From: Bacteroidales bacterium
GTDB taxonomy: Bacteria > Bacteroidota > Bacteroidia > Bacteroidales > UBA932
Assembly (NCBI GenBank): GCA_017478685.1
Contig: JAFVDC010000099.1
Span: forward strand, 1 to 20,032
Reading direction: 5' to 3'
Length of the DNA stretch: 20,032 nucleotides
Shown one piece after another: positions 1 through 8,076 of this stretch (positions are counted from its first letter, which is position 1; each line of letters opens with the position of its first letter). The notes below the pieces were generated by a model. The model made no database searches, was not told where the DNA came from, and worked only from the letters and a program-made list of their open reading frames with translations. The position numbers were made by a program, and so were the translations under genes.

Positions 1-2530
1 CAATAAGAAGAGTGGAGGTTGTACTTGAGAAGAATCCAAACAGACCGCCGGACCAACCTGTACAACTCAGAGAACCTGAGGAGTAGCAGTTTCTGATTGT
101 AATCTTGACGGCGGCTGTACCGATACCGCCAACCAGACCGCCCACGCGATAACCTCCTGTCAAAGAGTACCCACCTGCAACCTCGGGGCCTTCATAGGCA
201 CACTCTTCAATAAGGAAACCGGTTTCTGTATTCTGGGTATAGGCTATCAATCCTGCCGTAAACTTGGTTCCTTCAATACGGGCAGTCACCAGATTTTTCT
301 GATAACGATGCGCAAGCGTATTCTGCGCATATCCCACAAGGCCGCCGACATATGCTTCATCTCCGGCACTATGAATATATCCAGCTACTTTGTTACCCGT
401 AAATGTTCCGCCGTTGCAAATACCTCCGATACCACCAATGTACTTTGTTCCGGTTATATCCGCATCAATCACATTTGATGAAATGGTGGCAACCTGCTCC
501 AGGCGTCCGATGACACCTCCGACCATTGTGGTGCCGGATATCTTTGTACCGGACAATATGTTTGAACCGGTTATTGTCAGGTCTTTTGCACTACCGGTGT
601 GGGCGCCCAGGATACCTCCGGTGCGGACATCCGAGCCACTAACAGATCCTGATACGGTTGCTCCCGATATAGTAATGCCGGCAGTGGAAGAATGGCCCAG
701 TATGCCTCCGGTATATTGTTTTCCTGATACGTTACCGTTGAATGAGCAACCGTTTTGGATAACTGAATTGGCATTTACCACACCGGCAATTCCTCCTACA
801 CCATTAGCCGATGTAGAGGATGTTACGTTACCGGCCACGTCACAATTGTCAATGGTCACGGCGCCACCGCCTTCACCAATGATACCGCCCACATAGTCAG
901 AGCCAGTAATACCAGCCCATGGACTTGAACCTTGCGTAACTGTGCAGTCTTTGATAGTGGTTCCGGTACCGGCCGAATTACGACCCACAATGCCACCCAC
1001 ATAATTACTGGCAGAAGCAGAAATGGAAACATTCGTTACGGTACAGTTACTGATAGATCTAGTCCCCGAACCGGAAGTCAATCCAACTATTCCGCCAAAT
1101 CTGGTGGCGGGCGAAGAACCTGTAATGGTGAGCCCGGTAACATCGCAATTCTGTACTGTGGAATTGTCTCCAACGCGACCTGCAATAGCTCCGGTCCCCT
1201 GATTATTGCTGTTCTCGCCGAGAGTTACAGTAAGCGAAACATTGTTCACATCAACATTATCAATTGTGCTGTTCAGGGCGTAGTAGGAAACGGTAGCAGC
1301 ACCGTTCTTGGAAGAACTGTCCACATCGTTGGAAAGGGTTACCGTATTGAAGACCAGATTCTTTACGGTACAGCCGTCCATGTAGCCAAAGAAACTTGCG
1401 CCAGGGGTTGTACTGGAGAAGTTGCTCAGCGTATGGTTGTTCCCGTCAAAATAGAACTTATAACTGTTTTCCGCACTGGTATTTACCATTGACCAAGTGC
1501 CTACGGTGATGTTGTCTATTAACTTGAAATATACAAGCTCACCGCCTCCGGGAATAAGCCCGTTGGTATTCATAGCCGCATAATGCATATTGCTCAGGTT
1601 GGCAAGCGTCTTGATCTGGTACGGATTGCCCTCGGTGCCGTCGCCGCCCCAGAAGAGGGGCTCTTCCCAGTCTTCTTTATTCAGGGTAACTGTTGTCACC
1701 TTGCCGCCTGCAATGGTAAAGCCGCCGGCCTCAACGGTCTTGACCTTGGTCCAGGGCTCTTCCTGGTCTCCCCATACCTCAATGGTAAGATCTGTTCCTT
1801 CCGCAATGAAATTGTCGTTCCAGGACACCATCATGAAGGCCGTGAGGACATTGCTGTCTGCGGTGATATCAACGCCGTCTTCGCCTCCGGTCTTGAGGGT
1901 GAGACGAAGTTCATCGGTAGTGGATCCGCCGCCATTGGTGGTGGAGAAAATTGCTGAAGGAGCCTTCAGGGCAACTGAATACACCTTGGTAAAATCGGCC
2001 GGAAGCTGGAGTCTGAACTTAAGGGCGCCGTTTTGTTTGAGTGCGGCATTATCATAGAATTTCAGAGTACCGTAGCTGGTCACATCCGCAATCTTGGCAT
2101 TCCACTCAAGGTGGGAAGTGCCGCCGTTGCCGTCCTGAACCTGGGAAGTGTAGGAACGGGCATTGATTTCATCCACGGTGGAGTATGTCTGACCGGGGTA
2201 GAGGATGGTGTAAGTGGAACCTTCTACGGGTGTTCCTTCAAACTGGGCCGAATGGTCTGTAAAGCCGGCCTTTATGGAGAACTGCTCTGTAGCGTCTCCA
2301 ATTACCGTAAGTTTGTCTGTGGCTTCCCAGGCCATAGCGAGGCCGTTGCCTATTCCGGCATCATCAAGAGTGACCTTTGTCATTTCTTCACGCATGGAAG
2401 CGCTTATGACAGATGGTTTAACGTTGTCTGAGGCGGAATCCTGGACGGGGGCTTCCTTGGCGCAGGATACTGCAAGGACTAGTGCAAGGGCTGCCAATAT
2501 GGTGGCGCGCAAATAAATCATTTTCTTCAT
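1..2530 (-). CDS. GLUG-repeat surface lipoprotein with fimbrillin-like N-terminus (3' end beyond window)
   Basis: An open frame runs from ATG at 2530 through the left edge without a stop, giving 843 residues of an incomplete protein. Residues 1-23 form a lipoprotein signal (ALVLAVSC, lipid Cys about 23). Residues about 45-130 (TKVTLDD, W, ATDKLTVIG) resemble the first domain of Bacteroidales fimbrillin-like lipoproteins. From about residue 290 (FWGGDGTEGNPYQI) to the edge lie roughly eleven degenerate units with cores such as VGGIVGRN, TGGILGHS, VGGVIGRL and VGGLVGYA, separated by variable strands rich in T, N and V. This is the GLUG-motif pattern, which usually builds a right-handed beta-helix. 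The protein is probably exposed on the cell surface for adhesion or ligand binding; no catalytic site was seen. It is the last visible gene of the susC operon, 14 bases after the small gene at 2545-2709. The GLUG assignment is firm; the role is inferred. Confidence 0.85.
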   Translation of the reverse strand, partial: MKKMIYLRATILAALALVLAVSCAKEAPVQDSASDNVKPSVISASMREEMTKVTLDDAGIGNGLAMAWEATDKLTVIGDATEQFSIKAGFTDHSAQFEGTPVEGSTYTILYPGQTYSTVDEINARSYTSQVQDGNGGTSHLEWNAKIADVTSYGTLKFYDNAALKQNGALKFRLQLPADFTKVYSVALKAPSAIFSTTNGGGSTTDELRLTLKTGGEDGVDITADSNVLTAFMMVSWNDNFIAEGTDLTIEVWGDQEEPWTKVKTVEAGGFTIAGGKVTTVTLNKEDWEEPLFWGGDGTEGNPYQIKTLANLSNMHYAAMNTNGLIPGGGELVYFKLIDNITVGTWSMVNTSAENSYKFYFDGNNHTLSNFSSTTPGASFFGYMDGCTVKNLVFNTVTLSNDVDSSSKNGAATVSYYALNSTIDNVDVNNVSLTVTLGENSNNQGTGAIAGRVGDNSTVQNCDVTGLTITGSSPATRFGGIVGLTSGSGTRSISNCTVTNVSISASASNYVGGIVGRNSAGTGTTIKDCTVTQGSSPWAGITGSDYVGGIIGEGGGAVTIDNCDVAGNVTSSTSANGVGGIAGVVNANSVIQNGCSFNGNVSGKQYTGGILGHSSTAGITISGATVSGSVSGSDVRTGGILGAHTGSAKDLTITGSNILSGTKISGTTMVGGVIGRLEQVATISSNVIDADITGTKYIGGIGGICNGGTFTGNKVAGYIHSAGDEAYVGGLVGYAQNTLAHRYQKNLVTARIEGTKFTAGLIAYTQNTETGFLIEECAYEGPEVAGGYSLTGGYRVGGLVGGIGTAAVKITIRNCYSSGSLSCTGWSGGLFGFFSSTTSTLLI

Positions 2531-2544
2531 AACTCTCCTGATCA

Positions 2545-2709
2545 TTAGATAAACACTTCTTCAAAGAGGGGATCCTCGGCCATGTCCATAAGGCCTGGAG
2601 CTAGAAGGGAAATGTCAACCTCGCCGCTTTGGCACAGCGGTCCCTCATACTGGATTTCCAGAACGTTTGATTCCGGAGAAATGTAGGTTTGCCTTTCTTT
2701 TGTTTTCAT
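2545..2709 (-). CDS. Small conserved-type hypothetical protein (54 aa)
   Basis: A short frame from ATG 2709 to TAA 2545 sits 8 bases after the EEP gene and 14 bases before the GLUG lipoprotein, in the same direction. The product starts MKTKERQTYISPESNVLEIQ, continues through a GPLCQSGE motif and ends in an acidic tail (MAEDPLFEEVFI). There is no signal peptide and no membrane segment. Bacteroidales genomes contain many short proteins with this layout: a basic N-terminus, a YxSPExxVLE-type strand, a Cys-x-Ser-Gly motif and an acidic tail. They are often found next to surface lipoprotein genes. Their function is unknown, and I infer only that this is a genuine operon member because of spacing, codon continuity and this recurring pattern. 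Confidence 0.65.
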   Translation of the reverse strand: MKTKERQTYISPESNVLEIQYEGPLCQSGEVDISLLAPGLMDMAEDPLFEEVFI

Positions 2710-2717
2710 ACTATAGT

Positions 2718-4448
2718 TTAATTAGATATTAGCCAGTCTATGTATATGGGCATGTGGTCCGACCCTCCCCTCATTCCGTCATGGTTGTCCATAATAAGTT
2801 TCCAGTACTTCACCTTTGACTTTCCAACGGTGAAATAAATATGATCCAGCTGGTACCCGTCCTTAGCCACCTTTTCTGCGTAGCGGCGCATGGAGGAGTA
2901 CTCTGCGTTTTCTTTTTTATCGGCCTTTTTCTTGGAATCGGCAAGGAAGCCGCAGTTTTCTATCCAGGCAAGCGCAGGATTGTCGTCTGAACAGTTGAAG
3001 TCCCCGGTGAGGAAAGACGGATATTCACCGGCAATTTCCCGCACCTTGTTCACCAGAAGGCGGGAAGACAAAAGCATGGCCTCATTACTTATGAAATCGT
3101 AATGGGAATTGAAATTGAAGAATATCTTTCCTGTTTTCCTGTCACGGAATTTGGCCCAGATGCAGAGGCGGGACGTACTTCCGCCAAAGCCGCCCTTGGC
3201 TCCGGGGTTCTCAGTGTACCAGAATACGCCGTGGTCCAGTTTTTCCACCCTGGAGCGTTTCCAGAAGATGGAGTTGGAGAAATCCGGCTGCTCAAGGTTT
3301 GTGGAAGCGAAAACAGCGTCATATTCGTCTCCAAGCAGCCTCTCAAGGTCATGGAATTCCGGTTCAAAAGGCTCCTGCACGCCAAAGACATCAAATCCAT
3401 ACTCACGTACAACCCAATTGATGTAAGGAAGCCTGTCTTCCCAGGACGGACGGGAAGGGTCATCGTGCTTATATTCAATATTGAAAGTGGCAACCCTCAC
3501 AGTCTCTGACGCCCAGGATGCTTTGGCCGATGTCAGGGGCTTGAACCACTGGTCATAAGCCGCCCTGGCTTCCTTATTGCCGTCCACAATGGTCTTCACC
3601 TGGGAAGCCGTCTTGAAGGCGGTGATTTCGCTCATGCCTATTTCTGCCTCTCCGGTGACTGCAAGGCGTATTTCCGCGGCGTGGCCGTCCTCGGGGCTGT
3701 AAGACCATGCTATGTATATGCTTCCATTTCCGGGGGCGCAGACAACCGGATTGACAGCGTCCGTTCTGCTGTCCAGCATCATTCCGCCATACCAGGTGGC
3801 GCCTTCATCGTCAGAGAGATAAGCATAGATCTTGCGGGGAAGGTAGAAGAGGTTTTCGTCTATCTTGCCGTTTTTCACCAGCAGCCACTTTCCGCTTGGA
3901 AGCACTGTGATACAGGATGAAGACCACGGGTTAAGGAAGAAAGGCTCCGGTGAACTCCAGGTTTGCCCGAAGTCGGAGGACACGCTCCTGTATCTCCAGT
4001 TGTACCCGTGCGCCGATGTAAGAAGGACAATGCGTCCGTCCCTCAGCGGGATAAGCTCCGGGTAATTGTGTCCGTCCTTAACTTTCTCATCTATTGACAA
4101 TTGCCCACCAAAAGGCATCCAGCTTCTTCCTTTGTCCATTGACGCTTCAAGGCCAACAGTGCCCATTCCCTGCACAGGGCGCAGGTACATTCCGCTCCTG
4201 AGGCCGATTGCCGGAAGAGACAGCGGGCCTCCCACCGGCAGCAGTTCCGGGGCAGACCATGACGCACCGCCGTCCTGCGATGTTATGTACTCTGTATTGT
4301 CACCGTGGGAATAGGTCAGAGCCAGGGTACCGTTACGGCCGGAGAAGGACAACGGAGTGAGATTCCCGGTCAAGCCGGGAATGACGGAGGAGACGCCGGG
4401 AATGACGTTTATCAACAGGCAGAGGGATATGATAATCAGTCTTCTCAT
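2718..4448 (-). CDS. Secreted fusion of Asp-box (BNR/sialidase-like) propeller and EEP phosphodiesterase/nuclease domain
   Basis: The protein has 576 residues, with the start chosen at ATG 4448. Its first bases overlap the TGA of the preceding gene (ATGA), and it gives a signal peptide (MRRLIIISLCLLIN); a longer upstream reading would add a non-secretory leader. Residues about 40-250 carry four Asp boxes (SxDxGxxW-type, near 57, 103, 157 and 212), the mark of BNR/sialidase-like propellers. I see no FRIP motif or arginine triad, so sialidase activity is not supported. Residues about 317-575 are an endonuclease/exonuclease/phosphatase domain with its conserved set present: FNI (N323), QE (E359), NSHYD (H449), GDFN (D483, N485), LDH (D535, H536) and SDH (D564, H565). 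It is closest to the uncharacterized secreted EEP group common in Bacteroidales. Known EEP enzymes are metal-dependent and cleave phosphodiesters or phosphomonoesters; the substrate here is unknown. A short palindromic repeat is embedded in the coding sequence just after the signal peptide. Confidence 0.85.
   Translation of the reverse strand: MRRLIIISLCLLINVIPGVSSVIPGLTGNLTPLSFSGRNGTLALTYSHGDNTEYITSQDGGASWSAPELLPVGGPLSLPAIGLRSGMYLRPVQGMGTVGLEASMDKGRSWMPFGGQLSIDEKVKDGHNYPELIPLRDGRIVLLTSAHGYNWRYRSVSSDFGQTWSSPEPFFLNPWSSSCITVLPSGKWLLVKNGKIDENLFYLPRKIYAYLSDDEGATWYGGMMLDSRTDAVNPVVCAPGNGSIYIAWSYSPEDGHAAEIRLAVTGEAEIGMSEITAFKTASQVKTIVDGNKEARAAYDQWFKPLTSAKASWASETVRVATFNIEYKHDDPSRPSWEDRLPYINWVVREYGFDVFGVQEPFEPEFHDLERLLGDEYDAVFASTNLEQPDFSNSIFWKRSRVEKLDHGVFWYTENPGAKGGFGGSTSRLCIWAKFRDRKTGKIFFNFNSHYDFISNEAMLLSSRLLVNKVREIAGEYPSFLTGDFNCSDDNPALAWIENCGFLADSKKKADKKENAEYSSMRRYAEKVAKDGYQLDHIYFTVGKSKVKYWKLIMDNHDGMRGGSDHMPIYIDWLISN
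4361..4407 (-). repeat. REP-like palindromic repeat inside the coding sequence
   Basis: On the minus strand the 13-mer CGTCATTCCCGGC occurs at 4407-4395 and again at 4386-4374, exactly 21 bases (seven codons) later. The second copy continues into TTGACCGGGAATC, so ATTCCCGG and CCGGGAAT form an 8-bp inverted repeat with a 5-base loop (4362-4382). The segment is translated in frame as VIPGVSSVIPGLTGNL, right after the hydrophobic core of the signal peptide. The GTCATTCCCGG...CCGGGAAT pattern resembles short intergenic palindromes found in many bacteria. I saw no other copy in this window. Confidence 0.7.
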
Positions 4449-5863
4449 CTGTAACGCACAGCTATGGTTCCAAACTCCATATAGGTCCAGACGCTGCTGT
4501 TGGGGCGCAGGACTCCGTTGTCTGACCTGTACATGGCAAGGGTATAGGCATTCTTTTTCACGGGAGCTATGCGCACCCACACATCCTTGGCCCCAAACAG
4601 GGATGACGGAAGGACCACCTGATGCTCAGTAAGGCCCATACCACATTCGGTTGATGTATAATATGTAACACCGTCCTGCTCCCTCTGCCACCATGGCAGC
4701 GGCCTGCATGTGATGTCCGGGATATCCACACGGGCGTAGGCAACGTCGTCGGTTGACACCTCAACGCCCCAGTAAACAGGGCACATGCGGGTATTTCCGG
4801 AATAGTTGTCTCCGGCGGCAAATGAGAAGTCGAGGACAAGCCTGTCTCCGGATATACCAGACAGTGAGAACTTTACCACTACGGCATTACCGCAGTCTGA
4901 GCCCCAGTCCCACCAATGAGAGGCCAGGGTCCTCACCTGAAGTGAGCCGTATGGAACCTGTCCGCGGCTACCTACCTTATAATCCTTGTCCGGTTCCACA
5001 GCCGGATTGTCAATGTCACGGCCGCGGTATGTAGATGCCTCAAAATCAGTGTATAAGTACCCCTTTCCTTTGTCCGGGAGCACTTTTTGGCGCTTGATGT
5101 ATTCTTTCTCCCCCTCATCAGTCATCAGATATTTCTGATTGTCATTCCAGTTCCATTCGCAAACGGTGCTGAATGAGGACGGGCCGTCCCACTCAAAGTC
5201 AAAATCCCCTTCCTCCAGCGGACGGATCTGCGGCGCGTAAACCTTACCGTAACGGAGGATATCGGAACGCACATAAATGCCGCTGAGAGTTCCCTTGCCC
5301 TGCGGAACACCGTTTCCGCTGCGGCGCCAGGGGACTCTGGAGTTTATCATTGCATAAACCGGGGAGCCTTCTGAATCTGTAAGGAGAGTCTGCCATGAGT
5401 CCATCATGCCATTGCCGCCGAGAGCCTTGTTGTCTGAAGGACGGGCCGCGTATGACTCCAGTATATTGCAATAGGAACCGTATTTGAACACAAATTCGCA
5501 GTCGGGGATGCTCACCCAGGTGTAGAGGTCATCATCCGTCAGTTCACGGACACGCCTTACCCGTACGGGGACATCCTCCTTACGTCCCGGGACCACAGAC
5601 AGGACCGCGCCGTTGGGGATATCCCTTATAACCCGTCCACCGTCCTCTACCACTGCCTGTTCAATGTCTATGGTAACCCTGCTGTACCTCTCCAGTTTGC
5701 GGGCTTCAGGGTCCAGGTGCTGGAAGACCAGCTTCACGCCCCGCCACTTTCCGTCCTCACAAACCTCCATATACGCGGTCCTGTTGTTCTGCGTGGCACT
5801 TGCCGACCGATAATTGGTTTGCACGGAAAGGTCCAGATTGGGATTGGCCGGGGCCGATATCAC
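4445..5863 (-). CDS. DUF5689-type surface protein, third paralogue, start uncertain and N-terminus reduced
   Basis: The first usable canonical start is GTG 5863, giving 472 residues and TGA at 4445 that overlaps the next ATG. The first ~220 residues match the DUF5689-type region of the two upstream paralogues: LTDDDLYTWVSIPDCEFVFK, WRRSGNGVPQG...LSGI, and IRPLEEGDFD. The remainder is a beta-rich C-terminal domain ending FGTIAVRYR, like the others. There is no lipobox and no BACON-like region. Similarity to the paralogues starts upstream of the GTG: the in-frame codons before it read VIEGIVIS, matching IEGVVIS and LEGYIVS at the domain start of the paralogues. The frame is open back to 5986 without ATG, GTG or TTG. 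Either initiation is unusual (the upstream stretch LLKLLLISVIEGIVIS could pass for a secretion signal), or an ancestral N-terminus was deleted. Its role is probably substrate binding with its paralogues. Confidence 0.75.
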   Translation of the reverse strand: MISAPANPNLDLSVQTNYRSASATQNNRTAYMEVCEDGKWRGVKLVFQHLDPEARKLERYSRVTIDIEQAVVEDGGRVIRDIPNGAVLSVVPGRKEDVPVRVRRVRELTDDDLYTWVSIPDCEFVFKYGSYCNILESYAARPSDNKALGGNGMMDSWQTLLTDSEGSPVYAMINSRVPWRRSGNGVPQGKGTLSGIYVRSDILRYGKVYAPQIRPLEEGDFDFEWDGPSSFSTVCEWNWNDNQKYLMTDEGEKEYIKRQKVLPDKGKGYLYTDFEASTYRGRDIDNPAVEPDKDYKVGSRGQVPYGSLQVRTLASHWWDWGSDCGNAVVVKFSLSGISGDRLVLDFSFAAGDNYSGNTRMCPVYWGVEVSTDDVAYARVDIPDITCRPLPWWQREQDGVTYYTSTECGMGLTEHQVVLPSSLFGAKDVWVRIAPVKKNAYTLAMYRSDNGVLRPNSSVWTYMEFGTIAVRYR

Positions 5864-5895
5864 TATCCCCTCTATAACCGATATGAGCAGCAGTT

Positions 5896-8070
5896 TCAGC
5901 AGTATTTGTTGTATCTGACAGCTATGTAATTGACAGCGTTGTTGGCCTTTGATGTGCTGCCCGCGGTACCGTTGGAAAACTTGGTGTCACAGTAGCCCTG
6001 GGTTGTGTTTCCGGAATTGTCCGCGGGAGTGAGGCGGACATAGACGTCGGCATATCCAAGCATGGACAGGGGAAGAGGAATGTCGATAGGCTTGTAGCCT
6101 GCGCTCTGCCAGGGCTGGGTCATGGTCCAGAGGACTATATCCGGAACGGAATAGGTACCCACTTCCTGCCAATCGGCCGATGCGTCATTGGACGTGGCCC
6201 ATACTACCTTCCAATGAACGGGGCTCTTCCCTTCCTGAGATGTGTTGAGGGTGGAAACCTGAAGGGAAAGGACATCAGTCTGGATATCCGCGGTGGAGAA
6301 GTGAATCTCCCATGAGTGGAAGGAGCCGTCAGTAGCCACCCAGTACTCCTTCATCCAGGCCATGGGCCATCCGGAACCGGCAAGGAGCTGCCCCTTGTCA
6401 ACGCTTCCGGTATATTCCGAGGCGTAGTCGGAACCGTCCTCCAGTACCACGCCAAAGCCGTTTTCATTGGTGCACCCGCTGAAGACCGGGCCCAGATAGC
6501 TTTGGTCGTAATTGGGATAGCAGACGGTGTTCATGGCACTGCTGTAAGTGGAGGTATAAGTATGGGTCATGGTGCCGGAACCGGCTGTTGCACTCCAGCT
6601 CCTGTCACTGTTTCCTGAACGGAGATACCGCCATTCGCAGATAAGGCCGGAGAAACTGTCCTCAAAGCTCTGGGTAAAGTCGAGGTCTTCCCAGCGCTGG
6701 TGGCGTATCTGGTATCGGCCCACTTCCTGAAAACTCTCATAAGGCTCGGAAACCACTATCCCTGAGATGCTTCCGCTTCCGTTACCTATTCTCCGTCCGT
6801 CCCTGCGGTAAGGGCAGGAAGTGTTTGTGTAGGTATAGATGCTGTTACCTGTAATATCCCTGATGACGGATGCGAACTTTGTGACACGATCGGCCTTGTA
6901 AAGCAATGTATAACCCTCGTTCAGAGGCGTGAGACCGCCTTTACGGATGGGAAATTCGCAGTCCGTGAGGGTGACTCTGGTGTAGATGTCGGAATCTGAC
7001 AACTGAGAAATATGCATCCTCTTTGACGGGATGCCGTCTATGCCCACCTCCCTTGATGAGGCTATCATGGATGAGCGCACATTGGAGATGATGTAGCGGT
7101 CCGGGGAAACATCTTTCCTTATCTGGGCGCCGCTGAGGAGCAGGGTGACCTTGCTGTAAGGGACAAAGGTATTTTCTTCCTCGCTAACAGTCTCTATGAG
7201 GAAACCGTATCGGCCGTCAAGGCTTTCAAAAACAGCGCTTTTGTCAGTAATGGAATAGTCTATTGAGGTTGACGTGCGCCTGGGGTTTTCCGTGACGTTT
7301 CCGGAAGCGTTGTCACTCACTATGTAGCCTTCCAGGAAGATATTGTCTGTGATAACGGCCGGGTCTTCACCGGCCATTGCCCTCACATCTTCAAATGAAG
7401 CGGGCGTGCCAATGGTGTTGCCCGAAGCCGCACTCACGGCCTGGGTAAGATTGATGTCACGGTGCATCTTCTGGCCCCATCCGTTGATCCAGGAAAGGGT
7501 GAGCACGGCGCTTCTGACATCGGCCGTTTCATTATCTTCCGTCCTTACCCGGACAAGGTTTTCATAGACGGAACAGGCCTTCACCCACTGCGCGCCGTCA
7601 GTATCAAGATAACGGACCGTTGCCTTCACAGAAGACGGCGTGAGGGTGACTGTGGCGGGGATTTCAGTGTCTCCCATCCTGTTATAGACAACCGCGCTGG
7701 AAACGCCCACTGACAGAGTGTCAATGAGACCGGCCTGTCTTAGAACCACAGTATCCCGACGTACAACGTCACCTGCGCTGAAAAGCAGCCTTGCATAACG
7801 GCGTATGCCGGTATTTTCGTCAACTGTTACCTTAAGCGTCCCGTCAGAGGAAAAAGATTCCTTGTCAAGATGCGCCCACGGAGCCTGGTCCAGCAGGGAG
7901 ATTGTGCCGGAGAGGTTTGCGTAATATGGGATTTCCACTTCCCCGCCCGCCTTTTGGGCAAGGACAATCTCAGGAACGGCGCCAAGCTCCACGGCATCGG
8001 TAAGGAGCATGTCGTCGTAGCTGCAGGAAGCCAGAATCAGGAGCAAAACCGGTATAATGAGCTTTTTCAT
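5896..8070 (-). CDS. BACON-like and DUF5689-type surface lipoprotein, second paralogue
   Basis: The protein has 724 residues and starts 6 bases after the stop of the upstream paralogue. It has a lipoprotein signal MKKLIIPVLLLILASC (Cys16) followed by SYDD, an acidic stretch compatible with export to the outer surface. Residues about 24-115 and 116-213 are two BACON-like beta-sandwich repeats (PWAHL, GIRRYARLLFSAGD, VVLRQAG; then ADVRSAVLTLSW, INLTQ). Residues about 220-470 are DUF5689-like (FLEGYIVSD, LSDSDIYTRVTLTDCEF, YRRDGRRIGNGSGSISGIVV). Residues 470-724 form a beta-rich domain ending NYIAVRYNKYC, which aligns with the tails of its two paralogues. BACON domains in PUL proteins are usually associated with binding or spacing at the surface. 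It is likely a surface glycan- or ligand-binding protein working with SusCD. It ends in TGA, evidence that TGA is a stop in this genome. Confidence 0.82.
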   Translation of the reverse strand: MKKLIIPVLLLILASCSYDDMLLTDAVELGAVPEIVLAQKAGGEVEIPYYANLSGTISLLDQAPWAHLDKESFSSDGTLKVTVDENTGIRRYARLLFSAGDVVRRDTVVLRQAGLIDTLSVGVSSAVVYNRMGDTEIPATVTLTPSSVKATVRYLDTDGAQWVKACSVYENLVRVRTEDNETADVRSAVLTLSWINGWGQKMHRDINLTQAVSAASGNTIGTPASFEDVRAMAGEDPAVITDNIFLEGYIVSDNASGNVTENPRRTSTSIDYSITDKSAVFESLDGRYGFLIETVSEEENTFVPYSKVTLLLSGAQIRKDVSPDRYIISNVRSSMIASSREVGIDGIPSKRMHISQLSDSDIYTRVTLTDCEFPIRKGGLTPLNEGYTLLYKADRVTKFASVIRDITGNSIYTYTNTSCPYRRDGRRIGNGSGSISGIVVSEPYESFQEVGRYQIRHQRWEDLDFTQSFEDSFSGLICEWRYLRSGNSDRSWSATAGSGTMTHTYTSTYSSAMNTVCYPNYDQSYLGPVFSGCTNENGFGVVLEDGSDYASEYTGSVDKGQLLAGSGWPMAWMKEYWVATDGSFHSWEIHFSTADIQTDVLSLQVSTLNTSQEGKSPVHWKVVWATSNDASADWQEVGTYSVPDIVLWTMTQPWQSAGYKPIDIPLPLSMLGYADVYVRLTPADNSGNTTQGYCDTKFSNGTAGSTSKANNAVNYIAVRYNKYC

Positions 8071-8076
8071 AGGCGG

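Noticed and set aside
100..1500. CRISPR-like or tandem DNA repeat
   Set aside because: The recurring ccgcc/cctcc pieces are degenerate codons for the GG-I/V-G cores of the GLUG units, with variable spacing and sequence.
390..2516. Several plus-strand open frames of 100-186 codons over the left end
   Set aside because: They lie opposite the continuous GLUG lipoprotein frame, show no domain or signal features, and contain biased repeats produced by the antisense of the GLUG units.
2718..4448. Active sialidase (NanH-type)
   Set aside because: Four Asp boxes are present, but no FRIP motif or catalytic arginine, tyrosine and glutamate set could be recognized, and the region is shorter than a full sialidase domain.
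5890..5910. Programmed -1 frameshift joining the second and third DUF5689 genes
   Set aside because: The frame relation would need a -1 shift, but no X-XXY-YYZ slippery heptamer or clear stimulatory hairpin is visible, and the upstream protein has a normal C-terminus.
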